DNA from: Persephonella sp.
GTDB lineage: Bacteria > Aquificota > Aquificia > Aquificales > Hydrogenothermaceae
Assembly (NCBI GenBank): GCA_026987075.1
Contig: JALSNI010000067.1
Span: 1-64,000, forward strand
DNA length: 64,000 bases
Direction: 5' to 3'
A program made the position numbers and the translations under genes. Shown here piece by piece: positions 42,406 through 52,956 of this stretch. The notes beneath the pieces are model-generated. The model saw only the letters and a list, made by a program, of their open reading frames with translations, did not search any database and was not told the origin of the DNA. Numbering within the stretch: the stretch's first letter is position 1; each line of letters begins with the position of its first letter.

Positions 42406-43305
42406 TTAACCCTCCTTTTGTAATTTTTTTAACAGCTCTTCAAGACTTTTTGTATATTGAGAATCAGGATAGTTTTTTAATGCGTGTTTTATTATTTCTA
42501 TAGCCCTTTGTTTACTTGTTCTTATCCTGTCCTGTAATTTACTTATATGTTCCTCTAAAAGTTTTTTTCTATTGAGCAGAACATTTTTTTTCTCCAAATC
42601 TTTTTCCGCTTTTATCTTTTCCTCTAATTTTTCTATTTTTTCTTGATACTCTTGTATTTCGTCAGCATACTGCTGGTCTGTATTTGCTAAATTGTAGGCT
42701 ATTTTATATGTAATATAATCTTCTTCTATCTGGTCTGAATAATCATCAAATACCATGTTATAGTAGATAGAAGCAGAGTAATACTTTCCAAGATGCTCAT
42801 ATAGCTCTGCTATCTCTATTAAATGCTGAGCTTCTGCTTTTCTGACCTTTTGAATTATCTCCTTTGCTTTTTTTGCATATATGCTGTCTGGGTAGTTATC
42901 AATAAGCTCTTCTGCTTTTTCTCCTGCTTTTTTCATATAGGTAAGGTCTCTGTCCGGGGAGGGAGAAACTTTTAAATAGGAAACAGCTAATTTGTATAAC
43001 ACTTCGGGAACATACTGAGAGGTTGGGAACAAAGATAGAAACTCCTCAAATTCAACGATAGCATCAATGTAGTTTTCCTGAAGGTAATATATGTTAGCAA
43101 GATGATATCTTGCTTCCATTATGTCTGTTGTTGTCATATTTTGAGCTTCGTAAATTGCTTTCTTAAAATACTCTTTTGCATCGTCATACTCTCCTTTCTC
43201 ATAAAGCTGAAAAGCTTTCGTTAGAACCTGCTCTTTTTTAATAACCTTTTCAGCACAGGAGAACATAACCGCTGAGCTGATTACAGCTATAAGTAATTTT
43301 TTCAT
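42406..43305 (-). CDS. BamD/YfiO-like TPR lipoprotein
   Basis: Lipobox AVMFSCAEK; AFQLYEKGEYDDAKEYFKKAIYEAQ, LFPTSQYVPEVLYKLA. Confidence 0.85.
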   Translation of the reverse strand: MKKLLIAVISSAVMFSCAEKVIKKEQVLTKAFQLYEKGEYDDAKEYFKKAIYEAQNMTTTDIMEARYHLANIYYLQENYIDAIVEFEEFLSLFPTSQYVPEVLYKLAVSYLKVSPSPDRDLTYMKKAGEKAEELIDNYPDSIYAKKAKEIIQKVRKAEAQHLIEIAELYEHLGKYYSASIYYNMVFDDYSDQIEEDYITYKIAYNLANTDQQYADEIQEYQEKIEKLEEKIKAEKDLEKKNVLLNRKKLLEEHISKLQDRIRTSKQRAIEIIKHALKNYPDSQYTKSLEELLKKLQKEG

Positions 43306-44702
43306 TCTACACTCTCTATAGAAAATTTGTTTATCTGTTGATTTATATCAGAAATAATATCAATACTATCAGTTAGTTTCAATTGGTTTATCAGTTCTTT
43401 TACTGCTCTATACATGTAAGGGTGGATTTTTATTTTTAGTTTTACAAAGGGTTTTAGTTCAGATATTCTTTTCTCTAACTCAAAACTGAATAGATACTTA
43501 CTTTTTATAAAGCCGTTTCCCTGACAGGTATTGCAGATATCGGTAAGCTGTTTTATGAGGCTGTCTTCTACCTTTTTTCTCGTCAGTTCAAGGAGACCAA
43601 GGGATGTGAAATTTTTTATTTTTACCGGTCTCTTGTCCTTTTTTACTTCCTGTTTAAATTGTTCTATAAGTGCTTTTTTCTTTTCTTCATCTTTCATGTC
43701 TATAAAATCTATGACTATTATGCCTCCTAAGTCTCTTAGTCTTATATGTTTTGCAATTTCTTTCATAGCTTCAACATTTGTATGGTATGCTGTTTCTTCT
43801 AAAGATTTATGCTTACAGTGACTGCCGCTGTTTACATCTATGGATACAAGAGCCTCAGTTTCTTCAATAACTAAGTATCCACCATTTTTTAGCCACACAT
43901 AAGGATTGAGAATTTTGTTTATCAATTTGTCTATGCCGTAATAACTGTAAAGAGATACTTTTCTCTTTCTGTATGGTTCTAATTTTATCTGTTTATTAAA
44001 GTTTTTACGAATGTAATCTTTTATCTCTTTTAGCTTTTTTATGTCGTCAGATATTATTTTAGAGAAATTACCAGCATAATCTCTTAATATACTGTATATT
44101 TTTGAAGATTCTTCATACAGAAGGGATGGAGTCTTCTTCTTCTGTGAAATTTTCAAGATGTTTTCCCACTGATGTTTTAACGATAAAAAATCTTCAATTA
44201 TGGCTTCATCAGATGCTTCAACAGCAGAAGTTCTTATTATGTAACCATAATTGTTTTCATTAAACGGTTCTAAAAGCCATTTAATATGCTCTTTAATCTT
44301 TTCTTTTAGCTCTTTGTTGTCAATTTTTGAGGATATTGTTATGTAAGGGTCACTGGGAATTAAAACTAAATATTTGCCAGGGAGTGTAATTTTACAGGAG
44401 AGTTTTGCACCTTTTGAACTGACAGCAGCCCTCTTTACCTGAACTATTATGTTTTTATTAGGCTTCATCTCTTGACAGCTTTTTATGTCTTTCAAAGGAA
44501 GGAATGCTTCTCTATCTTCCCCTATATCCACGAAGGCTGCATTCATTGCTGGGATAATTCTCTTTACTTTCCCTTTGTATATGTTACCAGACTGTCTTAA
44601 AAGCTCTTTGTAATCAATTCTTACTTCAACAGGCTCGCCATCTTCATAAATCACATATAAATAAATATCCCTTGAGGATGTAATAACAAGCTCTCTATTC
44701 AC
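43302..44702 (-). CDS. ribonuclease G/E family
   Basis: S1-like GNIYKGKVKRIIPAMNAAFVDIGEDREAFL; VSIDVNSGS; GGIIVIDFIDM. Confidence 0.94.
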   Translation of the reverse strand: MNRELVITSSRDIYLYVIYEDGEPVEVRIDYKELLRQSGNIYKGKVKRIIPAMNAAFVDIGEDREAFLPLKDIKSCQEMKPNKNIIVQVKRAAVSSKGAKLSCKITLPGKYLVLIPSDPYITISSKIDNKELKEKIKEHIKWLLEPFNENNYGYIIRTSAVEASDEAIIEDFLSLKHQWENILKISQKKKTPSLLYEESSKIYSILRDYAGNFSKIISDDIKKLKEIKDYIRKNFNKQIKLEPYRKRKVSLYSYYGIDKLINKILNPYVWLKNGGYLVIEETEALVSIDVNSGSHCKHKSLEETAYHTNVEAMKEIAKHIRLRDLGGIIVIDFIDMKDEEKKKALIEQFKQEVKKDKRPVKIKNFTSLGLLELTRKKVEDSLIKQLTDICNTCQGNGFIKSKYLFSFELEKRISELKPFVKLKIKIHPYMYRAVKELINQLKLTDSIDIISDINQQINKFSIESVE

Positions 44703-44763
44703 ACGAAACCCTGAAAATAGATTGTCTGTTAAATGATAAAACAGGGAAGAATGTTAATCAAGA

Positions 44764-44789
44764 CTTCCCCCTTCTAAAAAAGGGGGAAG
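44764..44789 (-). terminator. intrinsic-type hairpin downstream of the NapH-like gene
   Basis: CTTCCCCCTT...AAGGGGGAAG. Confidence 0.6.
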
Positions 44790-44795
44790 AGAGCT

Positions 44796-45674
44796 TTATT
44801 TAGAAACCTTTCCAGAGATAAAATCTGGGTCTCTTTCTGGTAACTCTGTAACCCAGGTCATAAGAGGTTCTTTACATTCTGGCAGTCTAACTTGTTTACA
44901 TGTATCAATACATTCGCCACATACAATACATGCCTGAATTCCTTTATAAAAATCATTTATGTATGCCATTCTTCTTGGGTCAAGAGCCATAGGGCAGTTT
45001 TTTATGCATTCTCTACAGCTGCCACAGTCAGATAAATTAAACTGTGGAGCCATTGTTGTTTTAAACTTGTGGTGATATGGGGTTATCTTCTGATATATGC
45101 CTGTTGGACAGAAAGTTCTACACCATCTTTTGCCTATAAATACTTCAAAATACACCACAACTAAAGCTGATAAGAACGCAACCCACATCCATCCAAACAT
45201 AGGATTTGTAGTATAGAAAAAGACTCTCAGGTCTGTAACCCAATTAAAAAACAGAGCTAAAAATAAAATAGAAACCACAAGGGAAACAAAGTAATATCCT
45301 ATTTTACTTAATGATGTTGAACGGGAATGATACATTTTTCTTCTAATTTTGTCCTGAATTTCTGCCACCCATCCACCGGGACATATCCAGCCACAGAACA
45401 CTCTGCCATTAAAAAGATTCATAACAATAACAAGTATGGCAAAAAATCCCAGTGCTAAAATTACAGGCATAAGGCCATCTTCTACAGGAACTTTTTTCCA
45501 GAAAATCCACGCTTCATCGTGGGCAAGGTCAATTTTTGCAATCTTAAAAACAGGTATAACTATGAGTGCAAGTATGACTAAGATGTAAACCACATTCCTC
45601 ATAATTGTGAATTTATGGGTTTCCCAGTAAGAAGGCTGTGGACACGCCTGAACAGTATCTACCTGAGTTGACAT
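44796..45674 (-). CDS. NapH/CcoG-like membrane 4Fe-4S protein
   Basis: CGWICPGGW; CRTFCPTG; CGSCRECIKNCP; CIVCGECIDTC. Confidence 0.9.
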   Translation of the reverse strand: MSTQVDTVQACPQPSYWETHKFTIMRNVVYILVILALIVIPVFKIAKIDLAHDEAWIFWKKVPVEDGLMPVILALGFFAILVIVMNLFNGRVFCGWICPGGWVAEIQDKIRRKMYHSRSTSLSKIGYYFVSLVVSILFLALFFNWVTDLRVFFYTTNPMFGWMWVAFLSALVVVYFEVFIGKRWCRTFCPTGIYQKITPYHHKFKTTMAPQFNLSDCGSCRECIKNCPMALDPRRMAYINDFYKGIQACIVCGECIDTCKQVRLPECKEPLMTWVTELPERDPDFISGKVSK

Positions 45675-45737
45675 TAAATTTACCTCCTAAAAAATTTAAC
45701 ACACTGTAAAATATTATAATATATTATAATAAAGTTC

Positions 45738-45753
45738 GTTAGTTATTACTAAC
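45738..45753. promoter_or_regulatory. dyad GTTAGT-TATT-ACTAAC
   Basis: Perfect 6-bp inverted repeat in the divergent intergenic region. Confidence 0.35.
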
Positions 45754-45771
45754 CATAGGAGAGGACAAAAG

Positions 45772-47385
45772 ATGAAAAAAGTTTTCACAATTTTTTTATT
45801 GGTGGTGGCAGCAGTATTTTTATCATCCTGTGAAGGAAAAGGTAAATTAATCATCAAGGAACCTCCTAATGCTGATGTTTACATTAACGGTAAACATGTA
45901 GGTAAAACTCCTATTGAGCTTGAGCTGAAAGAAGGAAAATATACTGTTGAGGTTGCTGTATCTCCGTTTGATATGGAAAGGAAAAAGAATGTGTGGGTTT
46001 ATTTTGATCATACAACAGAACTATCTTTTAAACCTAAGCCCAAAGGTATTCTTATAGTAGACACCAAACCTCAAGGGGCAGAAGTTATTGAAGGGAGAAA
46101 TCCTTTAGGAAAGACGCCTTTCAAAGACAAGATAGATGTTGGAGAGCATCACATTATACTAAAGCTTGGGGCTGTAGGAACATCAAGAGTGGTAAACATA
46201 GAGTATGGAAAAACCACTAAACTGTTTGTCAATTTGGAAAAAGCAGTTGTCCATTTTAGAGCAAAACCTTCACAGGCTGACCTGATTATAGATGGAAAGA
46301 AGATAGGAAATTTTCCTGTAGACCTGGAACTTGATGAAGGTATCCACAGAATAACAGTTTCTTATAAACATTACACAGATACTTTTTCTTTGAAAGTGAA
46401 AAAGGGAGATGAGATAACTGTAAACTACATACTTAAAGATGTTCAACTTCCTCCAATTCAGGCTTACGGTCCTATTACATTTACCCCAGATAAAAAATAT
46501 TTAGTTACAATGGGAAAAGCAGGTATATATTTCTGGGATTTGAAAAAATTTAAACCTCAAATATCCCTTTATGACCCAAAGGATGTTAGAAATTTTGATA
46601 AATTTATCAATTATGCCATATCAGATGATGGTCATTATGTTGTGGGAATAAAACCAATCAGAAAACTTGCATATGCTCTTCCTAAAAGTCTAAAAGGTAA
46701 AAAAGTGGACAAAATTTTAGTATGGGATTTAAAAACTACTTTTCCTGTAATGTCAAAAATGTATCCAATGAATGCATTGATAACAGCAATAAGTGGAGAT
46801 AACAAAAAAGTTTACTTTATAACAGCAGATAGAAAGATAAAAAGTGCAGACCTTAAAACAGGAAAACTGTTAAAAGAAGAAAAAATGAATTATACCCCTT
46901 CCTTTGGAAGGTATCATAAAGGAAAGATATATATAGGAACAGAAGAAGGCCATCTTGTTATTTACGATACAAATTCAGATACTGTAATAAAAGAGGAAAA
47001 AATACATTCAGGAAAAATCACAGATGTTGAGATTTCCCATGACGGCAGAGAAATCATAACTTCATCACTTGATGGAACTGTAAAGATACATACTGCAGAC
47101 CTTTTACCTGTAAAGACAGTTAAGATAGGAAAAAAAGTGTTTTCTGCCAATTTATCTCCTTCAAAGGATAAAGTGGCATTTGGTTTAGAAGATAAAACTG
47201 TTATGGTAAAAGAGTTAAAGACAGGTAAAGAGTTATACAGTATAAAAAATTTACATTTTGTTCCAGCATCTCTCCTGTTCTCTAATGAGGAAGTCTTAAT
47301 TGTTGCATCTTCTATAAAAGAGCCAGAGATTGACATATTTAGGAATGGTCATCTTATGAAAAAGTGGATTCAAACAATCAAATAG
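45772..47385 (+). CDS. PEGA-repeat lipoprotein with WD40-like propeller
   Basis: Lipobox FLSSCEG; three PEGA-like repeats (ADVYINGKHVGKTPIELELKEGKYTVEV); C-terminal propeller-like repeats. Confidence 0.85.
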   Translation: MKKVFTIFLLVVAAVFLSSCEGKGKLIIKEPPNADVYINGKHVGKTPIELELKEGKYTVEVAVSPFDMERKKNVWVYFDHTTELSFKPKPKGILIVDTKPQGAEVIEGRNPLGKTPFKDKIDVGEHHIILKLGAVGTSRVVNIEYGKTTKLFVNLEKAVVHFRAKPSQADLIIDGKKIGNFPVDLELDEGIHRITVSYKHYTDTFSLKVKKGDEITVNYILKDVQLPPIQAYGPITFTPDKKYLVTMGKAGIYFWDLKKFKPQISLYDPKDVRNFDKFINYAISDDGHYVVGIKPIRKLAYALPKSLKGKKVDKILVWDLKTTFPVMSKMYPMNALITAISGDNKKVYFITADRKIKSADLKTGKLLKEEKMNYTPSFGRYHKGKIYIGTEEGHLVIYDTNSDTVIKEEKIHSGKITDVEISHDGREIITSSLDGTVKIHTADLLPVKTVKIGKKVFSANLSPSKDKVAFGLEDKTVMVKELKTGKELYSIKNLHFVPASLLFSNEEVLIVASSIKEPEIDIFRNGHLMKKWIQTIK

Positions 47386-47390
47386 CTCTG

Positions 47391-47412
47391 AGGGGGATTA
47401 ATACCCCCTTTT
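47391..47412 (+). terminator. intrinsic terminator
   Basis: AGGGGG...CCCCCT followed by TTTTCT. Confidence 0.75.
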
Positions 47413-47452
47413 CTGTTAAAATTTTATTGATAACAAATGTCAGGAAGGTAAA

Positions 47453-48832
47453 ATGTGCGGAGTATTTGGAGTTTACAATAATACTGATGCATCACATATG
47501 ACTTTTTTAGGTCTTCATGCCCTTCAACACAGGGGACAGGAATCTGCAGGTATAGCCGTGTCTGATGGATACGACATTCATCTAAAGTTAGGAGAAGGTC
47601 TTGTAACGAGAATATTTAAAGAAGAAAACCTTAAAGAGTTAAAAGGAGACCTTGCTATTGGTCACGTTAGATATTCAACTTCTGGTGGTTCTGACCCTAA
47701 AAACATTCAGCCCTTTTTTGCTCACTTTTACGGTGGTTCTTTTGCTATAGCCCATAACGGAAATTTAGTTAATGCAGAAGAAGTTAGAATCCAATTAGAA
47801 AAAAATGGGGCTATATTCCGGTCAACATCAGATACAGAGGTATTTGTTCATCTAATAGCAAAGGCAAAAGAACCTCCTCCATCTCACATTATGCTTCACA
47901 AAAACGATAGAGATTTTCTTCCCCTTGTATTTTCTGCAATGTCTAAGGTAAAAGGAGCATATTCTCTTCTAATACTGAGGGAAAAACAGCTTATAGCAGT
48001 GAGAGACCCTTACGGCTTTAGACCCCTCGTCCTTGGAAAAAACAGGTCGGGAAGTTATTTTGTTGCTTCAGAAACCTGTGCATTAGACATTATTGATGCT
48101 GAATACCTAAGGGACATAAAACCGGGAGAGGTTTTAGTTATAGACGATGCTGGTATGCGTTCTTACTTCCCCCTTGACCACGCAGACCAGCCAAAGAAGT
48201 GTATATTTGAGTTTGTTTACTTTGCACGGCCAGATAGCCTTATATTTCAGGACTGGGTTTATGAAATTAGAAAAGAGATGGGAAGAACTTTGGCAAAAGA
48301 GTATAAAATTGATGCAGATTACGTCATTCCTGTTCTTGATTCTGGTCTTATAGCTGCAATGGGATATTCTGAAGAAAGTGGAATACCCCTTGAAATAGGA
48401 TTGATTAGAAACCACTATGTTGGAAGGAGCTTTATACAGCCAAAGCAAGAAATAAGAGATTTAAGTGTCCGCCTTAAACTCAATCCTGTTCGTCAGGTAA
48501 TTGAAGGAAAAAGATTAATAGTTATAGATGATTCGCTGGTTAGAGGAACTACCAGTAAAAAAATCGTAAACATGCTGAGAAGAGCAGGAGCTAAAGAGAT
48601 ACACCTGCTTTTAAGCTCTCCCCCTGTAATCAGCCCCTGTTACTATGGTATAGATACACCAACAAAAGAAGAACTTATTGCGGCTAACAAAACTGTAGAA
48701 CAGATAAGAGAGTATATAGGAGCAGACTCTCTTTATTATCTATCCCTTGAAGGAATGATATCATCAGCTAATAAACACAGACAGAAAGGATTCTGCACAG
48801 CCTGTTTTGATGGAAAATATCCCGTTCTGTAA
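47453..48832 (+). CDS. purF: amidophosphoribosyltransferase
   Basis: MCGVFGVY; LQHRGQESAGIAV; VIDDSLVRGTTSKKIV. Confidence 0.97.
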   Translation: MCGVFGVYNNTDASHMTFLGLHALQHRGQESAGIAVSDGYDIHLKLGEGLVTRIFKEENLKELKGDLAIGHVRYSTSGGSDPKNIQPFFAHFYGGSFAIAHNGNLVNAEEVRIQLEKNGAIFRSTSDTEVFVHLIAKAKEPPPSHIMLHKNDRDFLPLVFSAMSKVKGAYSLLILREKQLIAVRDPYGFRPLVLGKNRSGSYFVASETCALDIIDAEYLRDIKPGEVLVIDDAGMRSYFPLDHADQPKKCIFEFVYFARPDSLIFQDWVYEIRKEMGRTLAKEYKIDADYVIPVLDSGLIAAMGYSEESGIPLEIGLIRNHYVGRSFIQPKQEIRDLSVRLKLNPVRQVIEGKRLIVIDDSLVRGTTSKKIVNMLRRAGAKEIHLLLSSPPVISPCYYGIDTPTKEELIAANKTVEQIREYIGADSLYYLSLEGMISSANKHRQKGFCTACFDGKYPVL

Positions 48833-48838
48833 AAAATA

Positions 48839-48856
48839 GGGGGCTAAAAAGCCCCC
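48839..48856 (+). terminator. hairpin after purF
   Basis: GGGGGCT-AAAA-AGCCCCC. Confidence 0.65.
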
Positions 48857-48880
48857 CACTGATGGCTCCAGCAGGGCATC

Positions 48881-48900
48881 GTTAGTTAACGCTAACTAAC
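48881..48900. promoter_or_regulatory. dyad GTTAGTTA-ACGC-TAACTAAC
   Basis: Perfect 8-bp inverted repeat before a TATAAT-like sequence. Confidence 0.4.
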
Positions 48901-48942
48901 AACAAATATAATATACTATAAAAAAAATTTCAAGGGGTTAGA

Positions 48943-50013
48943 TTGAAGCTGTTAGAAATTCAGGCAAAAATAAAAGAGAAAGGAATAGACGGGTTTTTAT
49001 TTTCCAGTAAACCTTCTGTTTTTTATCTTTCCCGATTTTATTCTACGAATGCTTATGTATTACTTACAGAGAGCAAAAAGCTGTTTATGACAGATAGTAG
49101 ATATTACGAAGGAGCAAAAGACAGGCTAAAAGACTGGGAAGTTATACTTTTTGGAAAGAAAAACAAAAAACAGATAGAAGAGCTTTCAGATATTATCAAC
49201 GAGATGGAAATAAAAAAGTTAGGTTTTGAGGAAGACAGGACAACAGTGTCTTTTTACAGAAAGTTAAAAGAGGCAGTGACAGCTGAACTTGTTGGTTTTT
49301 CAGGCTTTTTAAATCCATTCAGAGTTTCAAAAACAGAAGAAGAGATAGAGATAATAAGAAAAGCTGTTGAGAAAACAGACAGAGTATTTGCATACATTCT
49401 TAACAAGATACCTCAAGCTAAAGATGAGCTTGACCTTAGAAGAATGATAATAAATCAGATTTTTTTGGAAGGAGGAGAGGGAGAGAGCTTTCCTTCCATT
49501 GTTGCATCAGGAAAAAATTCAGCTGTCCCCCATCACGAAACATCCCACACAACAATAGAGAAAAATCAACCAGTCCTGATAGACATGGGAATGGTTTACA
49601 GGGGATACTGTTCAGATTTTACGAGAACAGTTTTTTATGGGAAAGTAGATAGAGAGCTTGAAAAGATATACCACATTGTGAAGGAAGCCCATTTAACAGC
49701 AGTTGAAAAAGTGAAAGCAGGAGTCCCTGTCAGAGAAATAGACTTGGCAGCAAGAAAAGTTATAGAAAAATATGGCTACGGCGATTACTTTTTGCATTCA
49801 ACAGGACACGGTGTTGGTATAGAAATACACGAACCTCCAAGAGTTTCCCACCTGTCAGAAGAGATATTAGTAGAAAATGCAGTTATTACCATTGAGCCAG
49901 GTATATATATTCCAGGAAAGTATGGGGTAAGATTAGAAAATGTTGTGGTTGTCAGAAAAAACAGCTGTGAAACTTTAACTAAGACCCCCCTTCAACCTTT
50001 TAAAATTGGCTGA
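48943..50013 (+). CDS. Xaa-Pro aminopeptidase/M24 family (TTG start)
   Basis: VLIDMGMVYRGYCSDFTRTVFYG; HSTGHGVGIEIHEPPR; ITIEPGIYIPGKYGVRLEN. Confidence 0.94.
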   Translation: MKLLEIQAKIKEKGIDGFLFSSKPSVFYLSRFYSTNAYVLLTESKKLFMTDSRYYEGAKDRLKDWEVILFGKKNKKQIEELSDIINEMEIKKLGFEEDRTTVSFYRKLKEAVTAELVGFSGFLNPFRVSKTEEEIEIIRKAVEKTDRVFAYILNKIPQAKDELDLRRMIINQIFLEGGEGESFPSIVASGKNSAVPHHETSHTTIEKNQPVLIDMGMVYRGYCSDFTRTVFYGKVDRELEKIYHIVKEAHLTAVEKVKAGVPVREIDLAARKVIEKYGYGDYFLHSTGHGVGIEIHEPPRVSHLSEEILVENAVITIEPGIYIPGKYGVRLENVVVVRKNSCETLTKTPLQPFKIG

Positions 50014-50074
50014 CTTGTTAACATTATGACCTTTTTCAGTTTATTTTTCTTTCATATACTGTATTATTACACTT

Positions 50075-50857
50075 ATGAAGATTTCTACTTTTAACGTTAA
50101 CTCTATAAGAGCAAGGAAAGAGCTTATTGTTAGATGGCTTACAGAAAAAGAAAAAGAGATAGACATTCTGTGTTTTCAAGAAGTAAAAGTTGAAAAGAAA
50201 CTATTTCCTTACGAAGACTTTGAGAAACTTGGATTTCACTGCTATGTATACAGCCAAAAGGGGTATAACGGTGTTGCAACATTAACTAAAAAGGAAGCTG
50301 TTGAGATAGTAGAGGGAATAGGGGATAGTTACTTTGACCAGCAGAAAAGAGTTTTAACCACAAAGATTGATGACCTATGGATAATCAATGTATACGCCCC
50401 TCACGGAGACATGAGGGGAACAGAAAAGTATTACTACAAGTTAGACTGGTATAAAAAATTTTTAGAGTTTATTTCCCAGAATTTTTCACCAGAAGATAAA
50501 GTTGTGCTTTTAGGTGATTTAAATGTTGCATTAGAGGAGATGGATGTATGGAATCCTGAGCTCTTAAAAGACAGTATAGGAACTATGGAAGAGGAAAGGG
50601 AAGCTTTAAGAAAGATATTGGATTGGGGATTTGTTGACTGCTTTAGATACTTATATCCAGATAAAAAGCAGTTTACGTGGTGGGATTATATAGGTGGAGC
50701 AATATGGAAGAATGAGGGAATGAGAATAGATTATATACTCGCAACAAAACCTTTGATTCAAAATCTAACAGATGTTTATGTTGACCTATGGACAAGAAGG
50801 CGTAGAAATCCCAAACCTTCAGATCACGCTCCAGTTATAGGAGTATTTGATGTCTGA
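50075..50857 (+). CDS. xthA: exodeoxyribonuclease III
   Basis: STFNVNSIRAR; CFQEVKV; LLGDLNVA; RIDYILAT; SDHAPVI. Confidence 0.95.
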   Translation: MKISTFNVNSIRARKELIVRWLTEKEKEIDILCFQEVKVEKKLFPYEDFEKLGFHCYVYSQKGYNGVATLTKKEAVEIVEGIGDSYFDQQKRVLTTKIDDLWIINVYAPHGDMRGTEKYYYKLDWYKKFLEFISQNFSPEDKVVLLGDLNVALEEMDVWNPELLKDSIGTMEEEREALRKILDWGFVDCFRYLYPDKKQFTWWDYIGGAIWKNEGMRIDYILATKPLIQNLTDVYVDLWTRRRRNPKPSDHAPVIGVFDV

Positions 50858-52154
50858 TGTAAATTTTTTATTAGAAGGTTTTAGACAGGACTTGAAGATA
50901 AGCTTAGAGAAAGTAAGACAGTTTTATGAAGAGTATCAACAGCTTAACAGAATAATAGGAGCATCCCAGGAAAAATACGAAAACATTCTTTTAAACTATA
51001 CAACAGAGGAGCTAAAATTTACCCTTGGATTTTTAACAAATATTTACAAAAACATTGAGAAGAAAAAGTATGTAGTAATAGACAGCATATTTGATACGGT
51101 AGAACATTCAGGGGAATTAAGCCTTTCTGTTTTTTACGGGAATAGAATTTTAGAAAAGTTTAGCTCTCCTGAAATAGAGGATAGTCTTGTAAGAATATAC
51201 ACTCTCAAAAGAGTGTTGAATGCTCTCATACTTTTAGACGATAAAGTTGAATACATAAAGTATCTTTTGCTATTTATGGAGGAAGCATTAAATTTCTATC
51301 AGAAATATCCGTCTTACGTTAAAGAAAACCTAAAAAACGGCACAGATTTTTATCAATTTATGTATATATACTCACTGAAAATAACAGGAGATGAAGAAGA
51401 AGCATTAGGTTTTTTAATAAAAGGATACGACATAAAGAGATTTATGATACAGGAAGATATTATTAACTATCCTGAAGAAAACAATCTGTTTCAGATTATT
51501 AACATAGTAGGTTCTTACCTTCAAATTAAAGATTCCTTCATCGCTTTAATAATAGATGTAGACCAGTATATAAAAGAGTTTGTTAGACAGATAAAAGACC
51601 TTAAGGACTCTTCATTAAAAAAACCTTCTATTTTGCAACCTTACGTTCAAAACCCTTTTAAAAGATACATAAACCAATTTTTAACAAATATGTATGTATT
51701 GGGATTTGAAGAGGAGTATTATGAAATTGCAAAGACGGTTCCAGAAATCATAACAAAAGACCATCAGATAATCATAAGAATAAATGAGATACTCCTGAAG
51801 GAAAACTTCAAAGACAAAAAAATCAAACAGATAAAAGAGGAAATAAATGTAGCATTTAATAATATGTCCATTCAAAAAAAAGAAAGTATTCTTTACGTTT
51901 ACTACAACGCTTATATATCAATTTTTAAAGAAAACATCAAAGAAATCAAAGATATAATAAAAGAGATTAAAGAAAGCATCAAAAAACTGAACAATCCTTT
52001 GAGTTTAAATGTTCCATTGTTTAGAGCATTAAACATATTGGGGGAAAAGGAAGAAGCATTAAAACTGGCAAAAAAAACAGAAGAAGAAGCTAAAATTTCA
52101 GGAAAAAAGTTTTTGGCAGAGGCAATAAAGGATTACATACAGACAGAATTTTAG
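50847..52154 (+). CDS. hypothetical 435-aa helical protein
   Basis: ORF overlapping xthA by 11 nt. Confidence 0.65.
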   Translation: MMSDVNFLLEGFRQDLKISLEKVRQFYEEYQQLNRIIGASQEKYENILLNYTTEELKFTLGFLTNIYKNIEKKKYVVIDSIFDTVEHSGELSLSVFYGNRILEKFSSPEIEDSLVRIYTLKRVLNALILLDDKVEYIKYLLLFMEEALNFYQKYPSYVKENLKNGTDFYQFMYIYSLKITGDEEEALGFLIKGYDIKRFMIQEDIINYPEENNLFQIINIVGSYLQIKDSFIALIIDVDQYIKEFVRQIKDLKDSSLKKPSILQPYVQNPFKRYINQFLTNMYVLGFEEEYYEIAKTVPEIITKDHQIIIRINEILLKENFKDKKIKQIKEEINVAFNNMSIQKKESILYVYYNAYISIFKENIKEIKDIIKEIKESIKKLNNPLSLNVPLFRALNILGEKEEALKLAKKTEEEAKISGKKFLAEAIKDYIQTEF

Positions 52155-52191
52155 TTATATTTAAAAGTATAAAGAACAAGGAGGGTGAACA

Positions 52192-52956
52192 TTGAGAGTA
52201 TTTATAGACAAAGCAGTTCTGTTTTTACACGCCTTTCCTCTAAACAGTGAGATGTTCTGCTATCAGTTTGAAACATTAGAGAAAGAGGGAGTTCCTTACA
52301 TTGCTGTTGATTATCCTGGATTTGGGAATGAAAGAAATTTCCCTTCAGATTACAGTATTGAAACCTTGACAGATGTGATTTTAGGGAAAATAAAGGATAT
52401 GGGAGTTAAGAAGGTTATACCTATTGGAGATTCAATGGGTGGATACATTATGTTTGATATGTGGAGGAGGTATCCTGAAGTAGTAGATGGTATGGTATTT
52501 GTGTCAACAAGAGCTGAAGCAGACACAGAGGAAGCTAAACAGACCAGATTTGCAACTATAGAAAGGATAAAAAAAGAAGGAAAGGGTTTCTTAATTGAGT
52601 TTATGCTGGAAGCTCAAACATCACCAGCAACGAAAAAGAACCCAGAAAAAATGGAAAAACTAAAATGTATAATGAACCAGGCTACAGAAGAAGGGATAAT
52701 AAAAGCATTGAAAGCACTTGCTTATAGAGCAGATAATACGGGATTATTGCCGTCTATAGATGTTCCAACTATCGTTGTAGCTGGGAAAGATGACGAGAAG
52801 GTAACTCCCCCTGAAATTGTGAAAAAAATAGCCGATGGTATAAAAGATGCCCAGTTTATTGAAGTAGAAAACTCAGCCCATCTTCCACCTTTTGAAAATC
52901 CTGACAGATTTAATGAAATTTTAATTACCTTTTTAAAAAAAATCTCCCAACGATAG
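52192..52956 (+). CDS. alpha/beta hydrolase (TTG start)
   Basis: FLHAFPLNSEMF; GDSMGGYI nucleophile elbow; GKDDEKVTP; SAHLPPFENP. Confidence 0.9.
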   Translation: MRVFIDKAVLFLHAFPLNSEMFCYQFETLEKEGVPYIAVDYPGFGNERNFPSDYSIETLTDVILGKIKDMGVKKVIPIGDSMGGYIMFDMWRRYPEVVDGMVFVSTRAEADTEEAKQTRFATIERIKKEGKGFLIEFMLEAQTSPATKKNPEKMEKLKCIMNQATEEGIIKALKALAYRADNTGLLPSIDVPTIVVAGKDDEKVTPPEIVKKIADGIKDAQFIEVENSAHLPPFENPDRFNEILITFLKKISQR

